Positions 47,291 to 56,058 of a DNA stretch of 64,000 nt are shown in pieces. The notes beneath the pieces were generated by a model that was given only the letters and a program-made list of their open reading frames with translations, ran no database searches and had not been told where the DNA came from. The stretch lies in assembly GCF_021390325.1 (NCBI RefSeq), contig NZ_JAJUWU010000008.1, positions 186,001 through 250,000 on the forward strand, read 5' to 3'. Made by a program: the position numbers and the translations under genes. Source of the stretch: Jiella avicenniae (GTDB lineage Bacteria; Pseudomonadota; Alphaproteobacteria; Rhizobiales; Rhizobiaceae). The first letter of the stretch is position 1; each line of letters begins with the position of its first letter.

Positions 47291-48394
47291 TCAGCTCTCC
47301 TGGTCGGACCGCGGCTTTCTGTCCGCCCCGGCCCCTCCGCTCAGCGACGGCCGGTCGTGGCCGATGTGGCCGGCGAGCCTGTCGAGCACGATCCGCAGCT
47401 CCCGCTGCTCTTCCGCCTGCCCCTCGACGAAGTCGCGCAAGAGCTGCTGCTCGGAGCGCATGTGCTGGACGAGGCCCTGGATGCTCTCGGCGAGATTGGC
47501 CATCGCCGCGCTGGTGCGGGGGCTGGCGCTCTGGTCGCTGATCATCTTGTTCAGCCGGTCGGACAGCATCCGCAGTTCTTCGGTTCCATCGCCGCCATCC
47601 TTCACCGGCGAAGCCGGCAGAAGCATGTCGGAGCCGACGTCGGTGATCGAGGAGAGCCAGTTCTCGAGTTCGGTGTAGAAGCGGTTCTGCGCCCGGCCGA
47701 TCTGCAGGTCGAGAAAGCCGAGGACGAGCGAGCCCGACAGGCCGAACAGCGAGGAGGAGAACGCCGTGCCCATGCCGGAGAGCGGCGCCGAAAGGCCGGC
47801 CTTCAGCGAATTCAGGACCGCGTTGGTGTCGCCGCCGCCCGGATCGAGCCCCTGGATCGTCGTGCCGATCGAACCGATGGTGCGCAACAGGCCCCAGAAC
47901 GTGCCGAGAAGGCCGAGGAAGACCAGCAGCCCGATGAGATAGCGGGCGATGTCGCGCGTCTCGTCGAGCCGCGTCGCGATCGAATCGAGGATCGAGCGCA
48001 TCGACATGGTCGACAGCGAGACCGAACGCCGCCGTCCGATCAGCGCCCGCATCGGCGCGAGCAGCACCGGATCGCGCAGCTTTTCGAAATCCGCCGAGCC
48101 GTCGCGATAGGCGTTGACCCATCGGACTTCCCGCGACAGCCGGATCACCTGGACGAGCGCCAGCAGGATGCCGACGCCGAGCACGCCGAGGATCAGGCCG
48201 TTGAGGCCGGGATTGGTGACGAAGGCGGAGGAGATCTGCCGACCGAGGATCGCCGCGACGAAGCCGGCCAGCGCCAGGAAGACGAGCATCGACCAGAGAA
48301 AGACGAGCGGGCTCGACAGCCGGTTCGGATCGAAGTCGACCGGTCTTCCCGTCTTTTCAGTCGGCGCGTCGAAGACCTGCATCGGATCTTTCAC
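47291..48394 (-). CDS. MotA/TolQ/ExbB-type membrane protein
   Basis: 367 aa. Two N-terminal helices (~30-90), a cytoplasmic loop, then two helices of the MotA/ExbB domain (YLIGLLVFLGLLGTFWGLLR, and LSAPLSGMGTAFSSSLFGLS). A long charged C-terminal tail (~260-367) follows. The start shown is GTG (VKDPMQ); an ATG four codons later (48382) is equally possible because neither has a strong ribosome site. It is followed after four bases by the MotB/OmpA-like gene. Both probably form a proton-driven pair acting on the envelope. Confidence 0.88.
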   Translation of the reverse strand: MKDPMQVFDAPTEKTGRPVDFDPNRLSSPLVFLWSMLVFLALAGFVAAILGRQISSAFVTNPGLNGLILGVLGVGILLALVQVIRLSREVRWVNAYRDGSADFEKLRDPVLLAPMRALIGRRRSVSLSTMSMRSILDSIATRLDETRDIARYLIGLLVFLGLLGTFWGLLRTIGSIGTTIQGLDPGGGDTNAVLNSLKAGLSAPLSGMGTAFSSSLFGLSGSLVLGFLDLQIGRAQNRFYTELENWLSSITDVGSDMLLPASPVKDGGDGTEELRMLSDRLNKMISDQSASPRTSAAMANLAESIQGLVQHMRSEQQLLRDFVEGQAEEQRELRIVLDRLAGHIGHDRPSLSGGAGADRKPRSDQES

Positions 48395-48621
48395 TCAACT
48401 CTTTGGCCCGCCAAAGGAAATCCATCGTCACGCCGGCTGCGCCCCGATCGGGCGCGGCCGCGCCACGACTGGAACCGATTCTGACGGGCGATCACGGATC
48501 CAGCACGGAAAACCATAGTGAAGATCGTCCGGAATGGAAACGTCAGCGGCCGAAATGATCCGTGAAGCAGCGCCATGGGGCGACCCTTGCCGCGCCGGTC
48601 AGCGGCCGGTTCCCGCCCCGC

Positions 48622-49464
48622 TCATTTTTCGCCGGCGGCTGCCGTGTCGCCGGCCCGTGCGGCGGCCCGCTTCCTGGTCGCCTCGCCGAGCAGCCCGACG
48701 AGCGCCTTGTGGATCTGCTCGTTGCCGCAGGCGACGTCGCCGGTGACGTGATCGAACTTGCCGCCGTCGACGTCGGTGACGAAGCCGCCGGCCTCGCGAA
48801 CCAGGATCGCGCCGGCAGCGACGTCCCACGGCTTCAGGGCGCGTTCCCAGAAACCGTCGAACCGGCCGGCCGCGACATAGGCGAGGTCGAGCGAGGCAGC
48901 ACCCATCCGGCGAATGCCCGCCGACTCCGCCATGACCTGGCGCAGCTCGTAGAGATAGCCGGCATGGTCGCCGCGGCCGAGGAAGGGTGCTCCGGCGCCG
49001 AACAGCGCCTCCGGCAGCCGGCTTCGAGCCGAGACGCGGATGCGGCGATCGTTGACGAAGGCGCCGCCGCCCTTTTCGGCGACGAAGAGCTCGTCCTGCG
49101 CCGGGTTGAACACCACGCCGGCGACGATCTGCCCGTCGCGCTCGAGGGCGATCGAGACGGCGAAGTTCGGGATGCCGTGGAGGAAGTTGGTGGTGCCGTC
49201 CAGAGGATCGACGATCCAGCGGTGCTGCGGGTCCTTGCCCTCGACCGTGCCGCGCTCCTCCATCAGGAAGCCCCAGTCGGGCCGGGCGCGCGACAGTTCA
49301 CGGAAGACCACCTCTTCGGCCCGGTGGTCGGCGTTCGAGACGAAATCGGCGGGTCCCTTCACCGAGACCTGCAGGTTCTGCACCTCGCCGAAGTCGCGGA
49401 TCAGCGAGCGGCCGGCCATCATGGCGGCCTGCGTCATGACGTTGAGCAGCGCGGAACGGGCCAT
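48622..49464 (-). CDS. suhB: Inositol monophosphatase family protein
   Basis: 280 aa, Mg-dependent phosphatase family. Metal-binding motifs are E69-E70 (FLMEERGT), DPLDGTTN (residues 86-93) and KPWDVAAGAILVREAGG in the C-terminal half. It is a SuhB-like member; the family acts on inositol-1-phosphate and other sugar phosphates, and some members affect transcription antitermination. It ends in an Ala-rich charged tail. It lies 70 bp downstream of efp on the same strand. Confidence 0.92.
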   Translation of the reverse strand: MARSALLNVMTQAAMMAGRSLIRDFGEVQNLQVSVKGPADFVSNADHRAEEVVFRELSRARPDWGFLMEERGTVEGKDPQHRWIVDPLDGTTNFLHGIPNFAVSIALERDGQIVAGVVFNPAQDELFVAEKGGGAFVNDRRIRVSARSRLPEALFGAGAPFLGRGDHAGYLYELRQVMAESAGIRRMGAASLDLAYVAAGRFDGFWERALKPWDVAAGAILVREAGGFVTDVDGGKFDHVTGDVACGNEQIHKALVGLLGEATRKRAAARAGDTAAAGEK

Positions 49465-49534
49465 CTTGACCTTTCAGGATATGTGCCAATGCGGCCGGGG
49501 GCATAGGGCCCGCCGGCCCCCTCGGGGCCGGCCC

Positions 49535-50098
49535 TCAGTCGGCGCGGCGCAGATAGGTGATTTCGTTGGTGTCGACGAGGATCTTCTCGCCCGCCTCGAT
49601 GAAGGGCGGCACCATGACGCGCACGCCGTTTTCCATCACCGCCGGCTTGTAGGAGGAGGTCGCCGTCTGGCCCTTCACCACCGGGTCGGCCTCGACGATG
49701 GTGAGAACCACCTGATCTGGCAGCTTGATGCCGATCGGCCGCTCCTCGTGGCTTTCCACCGTCACCGTCATGCCGTCCTGCAGGAAGGCCGAGCGCTCGC
49801 CGACGAAGTCCTGCTGCAGTTCGAGTTGCTCGAAGGTCTCCGAATCCATGAAAACCAGCATCTCGCCCTCGGCATAGAGGAACTGATAGTCCTTCTGCTC
49901 GAGCCGGATCCGCTCGACGGTCTCGGCGGCGCGGAAGCGCTCGTTCAGCTTGGTGCCGTCGATCAGGTTCTTCAGTTCGACCTGGGCGAAGGCGCCGCCC
50001 TTGCCGGGCTTCACATGCGCCGTCTTGACCGCCACCCAGAGGCCGCCATTGTGCTCGATGACGTTGCCGGGCCGGATTTCGTTGCCGTTGATCTTCAT
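49535..50098 (-). CDS. efp: Translation elongation factor P
   Basis: 187 aa, promotes peptide-bond formation at polyproline stretches. The N-terminal KOW-like domain carries the modifiable lysine K33 in HVKPGKGGA. The two OB domains follow and end in [20 protein letters not shown]. The start at 50098 matches the family; the longer frame is rejected. EF-P is pertinent here because the 712-residue neighbour at 34.8-37.0 kb has long Pro-rich runs. Confidence 0.97.
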   Translation of the reverse strand: MKINGNEIRPGNVIEHNGGLWVAVKTAHVKPGKGGAFAQVELKNLIDGTKLNERFRAAETVERIRLEQKDYQFLYAEGEMLVFMDSETFEQLELQQDFVGERSAFLQDGMTVTVESHEERPIGIKLPDQVVLTIVEADPVVKGQTATSSYKPAVMENGVRVMVPPFIEAGEKILVDTNEITYLRRAD

Positions 50099-50305
50099 GG
50101 GATCTCTCGAATTCGTCTGGTTCGCGTTCGGCCGCGACGTCGTCGCCGGCCGCAAATCTTCACAAGGCTTCTGGGGCGCGGTGGCGCTTCGTCGCCATGC
50201 ACCGTCGCTGGTGCCGGCGTTCGCCGCTCGCTGCTCCCGCCTCCGGTCGGCGCTCAAGACCATAAATCCCGGTCCCGTTCAAGCCGTGGTGGCAGGCGCG
50301 GCCTT

Positions 50306-51433
50306 TCAACCGGTCCGAAAGCGGTTGGCCGCCTCCAGCGCCGCCTTCTGCGCGTCGGCGTCGAGGCCGCGGAAGAAATCGTCGAGGACGGCGTCGCTGT
50401 TCTTCATCCGCTTGGCGAGAACCGCCCATTTCGCCGCCGCCGCAAGGTCCGGTTCGGTGCCGATCCCGTCCTTGTAGAGATGGGCGACGCGGTTGATGGC
50501 GATCGCGTTGCCGAGGTCGGCGGCGTACCTGAGGAAGCGGAAGCCTTCCTCGGGCTTGGCCGGCCCGCCCTTGCCGTTGATCAGCCAGATCCCGTATTCG
50601 ATCTGGGCGATCGTGAAGCCGTTCAGCGCCGCGGCGTGCAGGAAGGCCCGCGCCCTGGCGGGGTCGGCGGTGACGCCCCGGCCGTTCGCATAGAGCTGCG
50701 ACATTGCATATTGCGCCTCGGCCACGCCGGCGCTGGCGGCCTTTTGGAAATAGCGGGCCGCCTCGGCGAAGCCGCCGGCCGGCGAGGTCTCGATCAGCAT
50801 CTGGGCGAAGTTGTATTCGGCGAGCGGCAGCCCCGCCTCGGCCGCCGCCTTCATCAGGTCGCGCGCCTGCGCCTCGTCCTGTTTGACCGCCGAGCCCTCG
50901 ATCAGCATCATCGCATAGCGGAACTGCGCCTCGGAATTGCCGGCGCTCGCCGCCGCCTTGTACCAGCGCGCCGCCTCCTTGGGGTTGCGCTTGACGCCGA
51001 GCCCGCGCGAATAGATCTCGCCGAGCAGGGTCTGCGCCGCCGGGTCGCCGAGATTGGCGAGCGGCTCGGCGAGCTCGACGGCGGTCAGGTAGTAGCCGCG
51101 CTGGAAGGCACCGTAGGCGAGATCGGTCTTCGTCGGCCCCGGTGCGGCCTTCGCCGCGTCGCCGGCCGGAGCCTCGACGGGATCCTTCGAACCTCCCGCG
51201 GCATCGCTCGCCTCGCCGGTCTGTGCGGTGCGCCTGCCACTGCCCTCGGCCTCTCCCCGCTCGGGCCGTTCTAAGGGCGTCGCAACGGCATCACCGGCCG
51301 CATGGGCCACCGGCAGCCCTGCCCCGCCGCCGGCAAGGACCACCGCGAGAAGGCCGGCCGCGGCGAGCCCGACAGAGCGACGCTTCGGTCCCTCCTCGCG
51401 GCCTGCCGGGCTTGTCCTCGCCGCGCTCATCAT
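50306..51433 (-). CDS. Exported Sel1/TPR-repeat protein
   Basis: 375 aa. A basic N-terminus and hydrophobic segment (VGLAAAGLLAVVLAGGGAGL, then PVAHAAG) indicate export. A low-complexity linker (~50-100) precedes Sel1-like repeats from ~110 to 350, each with the pattern A-x-x-x-L-(G/Y)-x-x-Y-x-x-G (for example AQTLLGEIYSRGLGVKRNPK). Such repeats mediate protein contacts. The first of two tandem ATGs lies in the stop of the upstream gene (ATGA), so the two are coupled. Confidence 0.88.
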   Translation of the reverse strand: MMSAARTSPAGREEGPKRRSVGLAAAGLLAVVLAGGGAGLPVAHAAGDAVATPLERPERGEAEGSGRRTAQTGEASDAAGGSKDPVEAPAGDAAKAAPGPTKTDLAYGAFQRGYYLTAVELAEPLANLGDPAAQTLLGEIYSRGLGVKRNPKEAARWYKAAASAGNSEAQFRYAMMLIEGSAVKQDEAQARDLMKAAAEAGLPLAEYNFAQMLIETSPAGGFAEAARYFQKAASAGVAEAQYAMSQLYANGRGVTADPARARAFLHAAALNGFTIAQIEYGIWLINGKGGPAKPEEGFRFLRYAADLGNAIAINRVAHLYKDGIGTEPDLAAAAKWAVLAKRMKNSDAVLDDFFRGLDADAQKAALEAANRFRTG

Positions 51434-52083
51434 TGCGAGATCCGTTCGAAGAAGGCGTCGAACGTCGCGTTGGCGGTCCGGACGGCAGCCTCGGGATCGG
51501 CCTCGGCGCCGAACACGGCGCGCGACAGGGCGACGAACTCGGCCCCCGTTTCCGCCGCCGCATCGAGCGTCGCGAGGTCGCTGCCGCCGAGGAGGATGCA
51601 CGGGATCTCGACGATCTCCGCCCACCATTCGGCCAGCGCCAGGCTCTTCGGATGGGGGGCTGCCTCCGCATCGCCGCCGAAGCGGCCGAACATCAGGTAG
51701 TCGGGCATGCGCTCGCCGGCCTCCAGCGCCTCGTGCCGGGTCTCGAAGCCCGACGCGCCGACGATCAGGCGCGGCTGGTGCCGCGAGACGGCTTCGCCGA
51801 GGGCCTCGAGGTCGCCGTCCGAAAGGTGCAGGCCGTCGGCCTTCGCCCGCCCGGCAGCGCGCGTGTCGTCGACGACGATCGCCGCGGCGCCGGCCGCCTG
51901 GATCAGCGGCACGAGCCTTTCGGCGAAGGCCTGGAACGCGGCAGCGTCGCGGCCGGCCGGATCGATCAGCACGGAGGCGACGTCGCCGCCAGCGAGCGCG
52001 GCGCGCGTCTTCGTTTCGGCGTCGGCGTCGGTGAGCGGTGTCGTGACGAGCACGAGCCGGGGGCGGATGGGATCGGAAATCAT
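51430..52083 (-). CDS. Thiamine-phosphate synthase (ThiE/TenI)-like protein
   Basis: 217 aa TIM-barrel protein. The substrate-phosphate region is recognisable: ADGLHLSDGDLEAL, LIVGASGFETRHEALEAGE, and the C-terminal CILLGGSDLATLDAAAETGA with FVALSRAVF. The fold matches ThiE/TenI, but the DDxxLA-type pyrophosphate motif is only partly kept (IVVDDTRAAGRA), so catalytic identity is uncertain. No other thi gene or TPP riboswitch is near. It overlaps the Sel1 gene by four bases. The start at 52083 is preferred to 52212. Confidence 0.78.
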   Translation of the reverse strand: MISDPIRPRLVLVTTPLTDADAETKTRAALAGGDVASVLIDPAGRDAAAFQAFAERLVPLIQAAGAAAIVVDDTRAAGRAKADGLHLSDGDLEALGEAVSRHQPRLIVGASGFETRHEALEAGERMPDYLMFGRFGGDAEAAPHPKSLALAEWWAEIVEIPCILLGGSDLATLDAAAETGAEFVALSRAVFGAEADPEAAVRTANATFDAFFERISQ

Positions 52084-52386
52084 GGTGTCTCGTCGATACT
52101 CCAGTCGGACGGGAGTGTGAAGGCCGCCCGCGACGGCCTTGCCCGCCGCGAGCGGACGCCGCGGCGCACTCTCGACGTTCGACCGCCGGCCGCGCCGCCG
52201 AATAAAGTTCATGCAAAGAATGAAATAACAACGGCAGTGAACCGATAACGTTTGCTTTTATTGGCTTCGACATGCGTGGCCGACGCGCCGCGGGAAAGGC
52301 AGGCTTCGCATCCGGGTTGCGGACCGCTCTTGCGCAGAAATGGCCGCGAGCCTAAGGCGGTCGCAGGAGAAGGACCTCGCGTTTCC
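52084..52386. other. 303-bp divergent promoter region, no gene seen
   Basis: It separates the divergent ThiE-like and TauE/SafE genes. A distinctly AT-rich patch at about 52200-52265 (AAAGTTCATGCAAAGAATGA and TTTGCTTTTATTGG) probably contains promoters for one or both. No repeat or RNA gene is recognised. Confidence 0.5.
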
Positions 52387-53142
52387 GTGATCACCGACCC
52401 GTTGTTCTATGTCGTCGCCATTCCGGCGGTGGTCCTGATCGGCCTGTCGAAGGGCGGCTTCGGCGGCACCGGGGCGCTGGTCGGCGTCCCTCTGATGGCG
52501 ATCGCCGTCGATCCGGTCACGGCCGCCGGCGTGCTCCTGCCGATCCTCGTGGTGATGGACGTGATCGGCCTCTACGCCTGGCGCGGCCGCTTCGATCGCG
52601 GCGTCGTCCTGACCATGCTGCCGGCGGCGGCGCTCGGCGTCCTCGCCGGCTATCTCACCGCCAGTTCGGTTTCCGAGGACGCCATCCGGGCGATGATCGG
52701 CCTTCTGGCACTGTGGTTCCTCGCCAACTGGCTCCTCGGCCAGCGGCAGGCCCGCGCCGCTCGGCCCCAGCAGCCGCTGAAGGGCGCCTTCTGGGGAGCG
52801 GCCGCCGGCTTCGCCAGCTTCGTCAGCCATGCCGGCGGACCGCCCTTCCAGGTGTACGTTGTCCCCTTGCGGATCGCGCCGCAGGTCTTCGCCGGCACGT
52901 CGGTGATCTTCTTCGCCGCCGTCAACGCCATGAAGCTGATACCCTATTTCCTGCTCGGCCAGTTCTCCCACGAAAACCTCGCCACCTCCGCCGCGCTGCT
53001 GCCGATCGCCCCCGTCGCGACGCTGGCCGGCGTCTGGCTGGTCAGGAGAACGGACACCGGCCTGTTTTATCGCATCATCTACTGGCTGCTGCTGCCGATC
53101 GGGCTGAAACTCGTCTATGACGGTGTGACGGCGCTGCTCTGA
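52387..53142 (+). CDS. TauE/SafE-family sulfite exporter-like permease
   Basis: 251 aa, about eight transmembrane helices, of the TauE/SafE family (export of sulfite, sulfoacetate or related anions). Typical features are IGLSKGGFGGTGALVGVPLM near the N-terminus, PILVVMDVIGLYAWRGRFDR, and FASFVSHAGGPPFQVYVVPL at the start of the second half. The start is GTG at 52387 (VITDPLFY); the longer upstream frame is not membrane-like. It is 59 bp upstream of an acyl-CoA ligase gene, a weak link. Confidence 0.9.
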   Translation: MITDPLFYVVAIPAVVLIGLSKGGFGGTGALVGVPLMAIAVDPVTAAGVLLPILVVMDVIGLYAWRGRFDRGVVLTMLPAAALGVLAGYLTASSVSEDAIRAMIGLLALWFLANWLLGQRQARAARPQQPLKGAFWGAAAGFASFVSHAGGPPFQVYVVPLRIAPQVFAGTSVIFFAAVNAMKLIPYFLLGQFSHENLATSAALLPIAPVATLAGVWLVRRTDTGLFYRIIYWLLLPIGLKLVYDGVTALL

Positions 53143-53201
53143 GGGTGCGCCATGGGAGCGAAGTCGGCAGAGACCGACGGACGGGACGACGGGAGGACCT
53201 G

Positions 53202-54836
53202 ATGGGCATCTATGACGAACATCTCGATCGCAACGCTGCGAACTACCAACCGCTGACGCCTCTCAGCCATCTGTCCCGGGCCGCGCAGATCCATCCCGAG
53301 CGCATCGCCATCGTCCACGGCTCGCTGCGCCGCAGCTATCGGGAGTTCTACGCCCGCTCCCGCCGGCTCGCCTCGGCGCTGTCGCGGCGGGGAATCGGCC
53401 GCGGCGACACGGTCGCGGTGATGCTCTCCAACACGCCGGCGATGCTCGAGGCCCATCACGGCGTGCCGATGGCCGGCGCCGTCCTCCTGTCGATCAACAC
53501 CCGCCTCGACGCCGAGATCATCGCCTTCCAGCTCGACCATTCCGAAGCGAAGGTCGTCGTCGTCGATCGCGAGTTCTCCGCCGTCATGGCCGCGGCGCTG
53601 GAGAAGGCGCGCGTTTCGCCCCTCGTCGTCGACTACGACGATCCGGACTTTCCCGAAGACGCGCCGGCGAAGAAGGGCGACGCGATCGGCAGCCTGGAGT
53701 GGGAGGCTCTGCTGGCCGAGGGCGATCCGGAGTTCGACTGGCAGATGCCGGGCGAGGAGTGGGACGCGATCTCGCTGAACTACACCTCCGGCACCACCGG
53801 CAATCCGAAGGGCGTCGTCTACCACCATCGCGGCGCCGCGCTGATGGGCTATGCCAACATCGTCGCGGCGGGCATGACCGGCCATCCGGTCTATCTCTGG
53901 ACCCTGCCGATGTTCCACTGCAACGGCTGGTGCTTTCCCTGGACGCTGGCTCTGCAGGCCGGCACCCATGTGTGCCTCAGATGGGTTCGGCCGAAGGCGA
54001 TGTACGACGCCATCGCCGACCATGGCGTGACGCATCTGTGCGGCGCGCCGATCGTCATGGCGACGCTGGTGAACGCCGAGGAGAGCGACAAGCGCGACTT
54101 CAGCCACATCGTCACCTTCAACACGGCCGCGGCTCCGCCGCCCCAGTCGGTGCTGGCCGGGATGCGCGAGGCCGGTTTCGCGGTCAATCATCTCTACGGC
54201 CTGACCGAGACCTACGGCCCGGCAGTGGTCAACGCCTGGAAGGCGGAATGGGACGAACTCGACGGGCCGGCCCAGGCGGCGAGGAAGGCCCGCCAGGGGG
54301 TGCGCTATCCGGCGCTCGAGGATCTCGCGGTGATGGACGCCGAGACGATGCAGAGGGTGCCGGCCGACGGCGAGACCATCGGCGAGGTGATGTTCCGCGG
54401 CAATATCGTCATGCGCGGCTATCTGAAGAACCCCGAGGCCTCGGCCGAGGCGTTTCGCGGCGGCTGGTTCCATTCCGGCGATCTCGGCGTCTGCCACGAG
54501 GACGGCTACATCGAGCTGAAGGACCGGGCGAAGGACATCATCATCTCCGGCGGTGAGAACATCTCCTCGATCGAGGTGGAGAACGCCCTCTACCAGCATC
54601 CGGCGGTGCAGACGGCGGCGGTGGTGGCCAGGCACGACGAGAAATGGGGCGAAGTTCCCCTCGCCTTCGTCGAACTGAAGCCCGGCCGCAAGGCCACCGA
54701 GGAAGAGCTGATCGCCCACTGCCGGGAAAAGCTCGCCCGCTTCAAATGCCCGAAGGAGATCCGCTTTGCCGAGGTGCCGAAGACCTCGACCGGCAAGATC
54801 CAGAAATATGTCTTGCGGAAGATGACCGGCGAGTGA
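53202..54836 (+). CDS. Acyl-CoA synthetase / AMP-dependent ligase
   Basis: 544 aa, ANL superfamily, activates a carboxylic acid to its CoA thioester. The AMP-binding motif YTSGTTGNPKG is at about 194-204. GLTETYGP, FHSGDLGVCHEDGYIELKDR and the C-terminal lysine in STGKIQKYVLR are intact. The chain-length preference is not clear; similar proteins act on short- to medium-chain or aromatic acids. The start at 53202 has GGGAGG upstream. A terminator on the opposite strand lies just downstream. Confidence 0.94.
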   Translation: MGIYDEHLDRNAANYQPLTPLSHLSRAAQIHPERIAIVHGSLRRSYREFYARSRRLASALSRRGIGRGDTVAVMLSNTPAMLEAHHGVPMAGAVLLSINTRLDAEIIAFQLDHSEAKVVVVDREFSAVMAAALEKARVSPLVVDYDDPDFPEDAPAKKGDAIGSLEWEALLAEGDPEFDWQMPGEEWDAISLNYTSGTTGNPKGVVYHHRGAALMGYANIVAAGMTGHPVYLWTLPMFHCNGWCFPWTLALQAGTHVCLRWVRPKAMYDAIADHGVTHLCGAPIVMATLVNAEESDKRDFSHIVTFNTAAAPPPQSVLAGMREAGFAVNHLYGLTETYGPAVVNAWKAEWDELDGPAQAARKARQGVRYPALEDLAVMDAETMQRVPADGETIGEVMFRGNIVMRGYLKNPEASAEAFRGGWFHSGDLGVCHEDGYIELKDRAKDIIISGGENISSIEVENALYQHPAVQTAAVVARHDEKWGEVPLAFVELKPGRKATEEELIAHCREKLARFKCPKEIRFAEVPKTSTGKIQKYVLRKMTGE

Positions 54837-54856
54837 TCCGGCCGCGAGCCGGGGGC

Positions 54857-54881
54857 AAAAAAAATGGGCCCCGAAGGACCC
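54857..54881 (-). terminator. UUCG-tetraloop terminator of the minus-strand ydcH gene
   Basis: On the minus strand GGGTCC-TTCG-GGGCCC is followed by A and eight T residues. This is a compact stable stem with a UUCG loop and full U-tract, 86 bp after the ydcH stop at 54967. On the plus strand it follows the acyl-CoA ligase stop by 20 bp but lacks a T-run. Confidence 0.85.
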
Positions 54882-54888
54882 CCGCGAT

Positions 54889-54914
54889 CCGAACGTGGCT
54901 GGCGCCACGTTCGG
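54889..54914. other. 11-bp perfect hairpin next to the terminator
   Basis: CCGAACGTGGC/GCCACGTTCGG pairs across a TGGC loop, between the ligase and ydcH genes. No T-run follows on either strand. It may help end the plus-strand ligase transcript. Confidence 0.55.
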
Positions 54915-54966
54915 CAGTACGGTCGCCGGGCCGCCGTTCGCGCGTCCCCTCGACCGTTTTTCCCGA

Positions 54967-55143
54967 CTAGTGCTCTTCGCGCCTCAGCCGCTCGATCTCC
55001 TCCTTGAGCTTCAGCTTCTTGCGCTTCATCTCCCCGAGTTCCGCATCGCTCATGGCTGGCTTCGAGACCATCGCTGCCGTAATCTCCTGATCGAGGGCAG
55101 AATGGCGCTGCTCCAGCGTCGTGATGTGGGTGTTCAAGGACAT
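54967..55143 (-). CDS. YdcH-family (DUF465) small protein, copy 1
   Basis: 58 aa, a predicted helical hairpin rich in Lys and Glu (ELGEMKRKKLKLKEEIERLR). The MxxKKLxLKEEI motif identifies the DUF465/YdcH family, which is of unknown function. The start at 55143 has GGGAG seven bases upstream; an ATG two codons earlier sits too close to that site. A strong terminator follows. A paralogue lies divergently 214 bp away. Confidence 0.85.
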   Translation of the reverse strand: MSLNTHITTLEQRHSALDQEITAAMVSKPAMSDAELGEMKRKKLKLKEEIERLRREEH

Positions 55144-55357
55144 GGGCATCTCCCTTCGAGGGTTGGGGTCCGGCACGCCAAACTTCAGCCGTGACTGAAA
55201 CCCGGCGAGCGTGTCATAGAACTTTGGTACTGTCGAACGAGGAAGCAAGATTCCGCCGGGTCACGCACTTGGTCGGTTTACAAATCGTGACGGTGTGGCA
55301 AGAGCTTCCTCGCGGGAGCCGTTCGGCCCCGCGACGAAGTGTCTCGAAAGGAAACAG

Positions 55358-55561
55358 ATGGGGGAACAGGAGCAGGCGGGCCTCAGGCTCGAAGTGGCGA
55401 GGCTGCGCCAGGAACATGCGGATTTCGATGCGGCGGTCAACGCGATGGAAGCGATGGGTTGCGACCGCCTGCGCGTGCAGCGCATGAAGAAGAAGAAGCT
55501 CGCCATCAAGGACCGGCTGCAGGACCTCGAGGATCAGATCATTCCGGACATCATCGCGTGA
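55358..55561 (+). CDS. YdcH-family (DUF465) small protein, copy 2
   Basis: 67 aa, helical ([20 protein letters not shown], then [20 protein letters not shown]), with the same family motif as the divergent copy at 54967. AAGGA lies upstream of the ATG at 55358. Its TGA overlaps an in-frame GTG of purE, and purE's ATG follows after two bases, so it heads a ydcH-purE-purK operon. Function is unknown. Confidence 0.87.
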   Translation: MGEQEQAGLRLEVARLRQEHADFDAAVNAMEAMGCDRLRVQRMKKKKLAIKDRLQDLEDQIIPDIIA

Positions 55562-55563
55562 GC

Positions 55564-56058
55564 ATGGCTTCCACCACCCCCGTCGCGATCATCATGGGCA
55601 GCCAGTCGGACTGGCCGGTGATGAAGAATGCCGCCGAGACGCTGGAACGGCTCGGCATCGGCCATCAGGCCCGCATCGTCTCGGCCCACCGGACGCCCGA
55701 GCGGCTCTATCGCTTCGCCGCGGGCGCGCGCGCGGAAGGCTTCAGGGTGATCATCGCCGGGGCCGGCGGCGCGGCTCACCTGCCCGGCATGACCGCGGCG
55801 ATGACGCCGCTGCCGGTGTTCGGCGTGCCGGTGGAAAGCCGGGCTCTCTCCGGCAAGGACAGCCTCCTCTCGATCGTCCAGATGCCGGCCGGCATCCCGG
55901 TCGGAACGCTGGCCATCGGCCGGGCCGGCGCGGTCAACGCGGCGCTGCTCGCGGCCTCGGTCCTGGCGCTGTCGGACGAAGCGCTGGCCGAAAGACTCGA
56001 TGCCTATCGCGCCGCCCAGACCGCTGCGGTCGAAGAGACGCCGAGGGACGAGCCGTGA
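55564..56058 (+). CDS. purE: N5-carboxyaminoimidazole ribonucleotide mutase
   Basis: Converts N5-CAIR to CAIR in purine synthesis, 164 aa. GSQSDWPVM (residues ~12-20), [10 protein letters not shown] with the catalytic His, and [15 protein letters not shown] are intact. The start is ATG at 55564, although GTG at 55558 is in frame. Its stop overlaps the GTG start of purK, which supplies its substrate. Confidence 0.96.
   Translation: MASTTPVAIIMGSQSDWPVMKNAAETLERLGIGHQARIVSAHRTPERLYRFAAGARAEGFRVIIAGAGGAAHLPGMTAAMTPLPVFGVPVESRALSGKDSLLSIVQMPAGIPVGTLAIGRAGAVNAALLAASVLALSDEALAERLDAYRAAQTAAVEETPRDEP

Noticed and set aside
46258-48394. Zorya-type anti-phage system (ZorA/ZorB-like MotA and OmpA proteins)
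   Set aside because: No ZorC, ZorD or ZorE-like gene is adjacent, neighbours are housekeeping genes, and the MotA-like protein lacks the very long coiled tail expected of ZorA.
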